Source: Clostridiales bacterium (GTDB lineage: Bacteria; Bacillota; Clostridia; Tissierellales; Sedimentibacteraceae). Taken from it: a stretch of 5,767 nucleotides of DNA. The DNA lies in NCBI GenBank assembly GCA_003497505.1, contig DNNV01000244.1, forward strand, positions 1-5,767, read 5' to 3'. Shown piece after piece: positions 5,733 through 5,767 of this stretch. Every line of letters begins with the position of its first letter. Position 1 is the first letter of the stretch. Below the pieces are notes generated by a model that was not told where the DNA came from, made no database searches, and was given only the letters and a program-made list of their open reading frames with translations. A program made the translations under genes and the position numbers.

Positions 5733-5767
5733 ATGAGTGATTTCATTATCGGATATTCTGATGAAGA
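5733..5767 (+). CDS. 5' end of an unidentified gene, cut by window edge
   Basis: The ATG at 5733 follows AGGAG (5719-5723) at nine bases spacing. The visible eleven codons read MSDFIIGYSDE, with no stop before the edge. A short hydrophobic strand followed by acidic residues right after the start resembles the first strand and acidic pocket of a response-regulator receiver domain, but eleven residues are too few to assign a family. It is transcribed away from the miniprotein gene, so the two share the 234-base region 5499-5732. Confidence 0.6.
   Translation, partial: MSDFIIGYSDE

Noticed and set aside
1..5767. CRISPR array, rRNA, tRNA or insertion-sequence ends
   Set aside because: No regularly spaced repeats, no cloverleaf or rRNA sequence, and no paired terminal inverted repeats around a transposase were seen.

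Overview
The window looks like chromosomal DNA from a low-GC Gram-positive bacterium, most likely one of the Clostridia. Reasons: AT-rich spacers, strong AGGAGG-type ribosome binding sites before almost every gene, consensus sigma-A promoters, GTG starts, a DUF378 small membrane protein and a Tn916/phage-type integrase relic. No species can be named from the sequence alone.

Layout. (1) Positions 1-1000, minus strand: an alpha/beta hydrolase of the FrsA / 2,6-dihydropseudooxynicotine-hydrolase type, cut by the left window edge. (2) Positions 1001-1139: a compact divergent control region. It holds a perfect consensus promoter for the hydrolase, a near-consensus promoter for a TetR regulator, and a perfect 12-bp inverted repeat plus a degenerate second copy that look like the regulator's operators. 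(3) Positions 1140-1739, plus strand: the TetR-family regulator. (4) Positions 1829-4572, plus strand: tldD and tldE (pmbA), a two-gene operon joined by a TAATG overlap, encoding the two halves of the TldD/TldE metalloprotease. (5) Positions 4617-4656: a convergent hairpin terminator, then a DUF378 two-helix membrane protein on the minus strand (4668-4865). (6) Positions about 4970-5372: a decayed region with a tyrosine-recombinase remnant (in-frame TAG, missing 5' part, probable 3' frameshift). On the opposite strand are a possible relic gene end and an intact plus-strand terminator. (7) Positions 5379-5498, minus strand: a 39-codon, strongly translated-looking ORF for a cysteine- and arginine-rich miniprotein. 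(8) Position 5733 to the right edge: the first codons of a plus-strand gene with a good ribosome binding site.

How the parts work together. The hydrolase and TetR regulator form a typical ligand-inducible divergent pair. TldD and TldE act as a heterodimeric zinc protease that degrades unfolded peptides and, in other bacteria, trims leader peptides of modified peptides. The Cys/Arg miniprotein has a split composition, with an acidic N-terminal half and a Cys/Arg/Phe C-terminal half. It is the most unusual item here, but no modification enzyme is visible, and any link to TldD/TldE is speculation.
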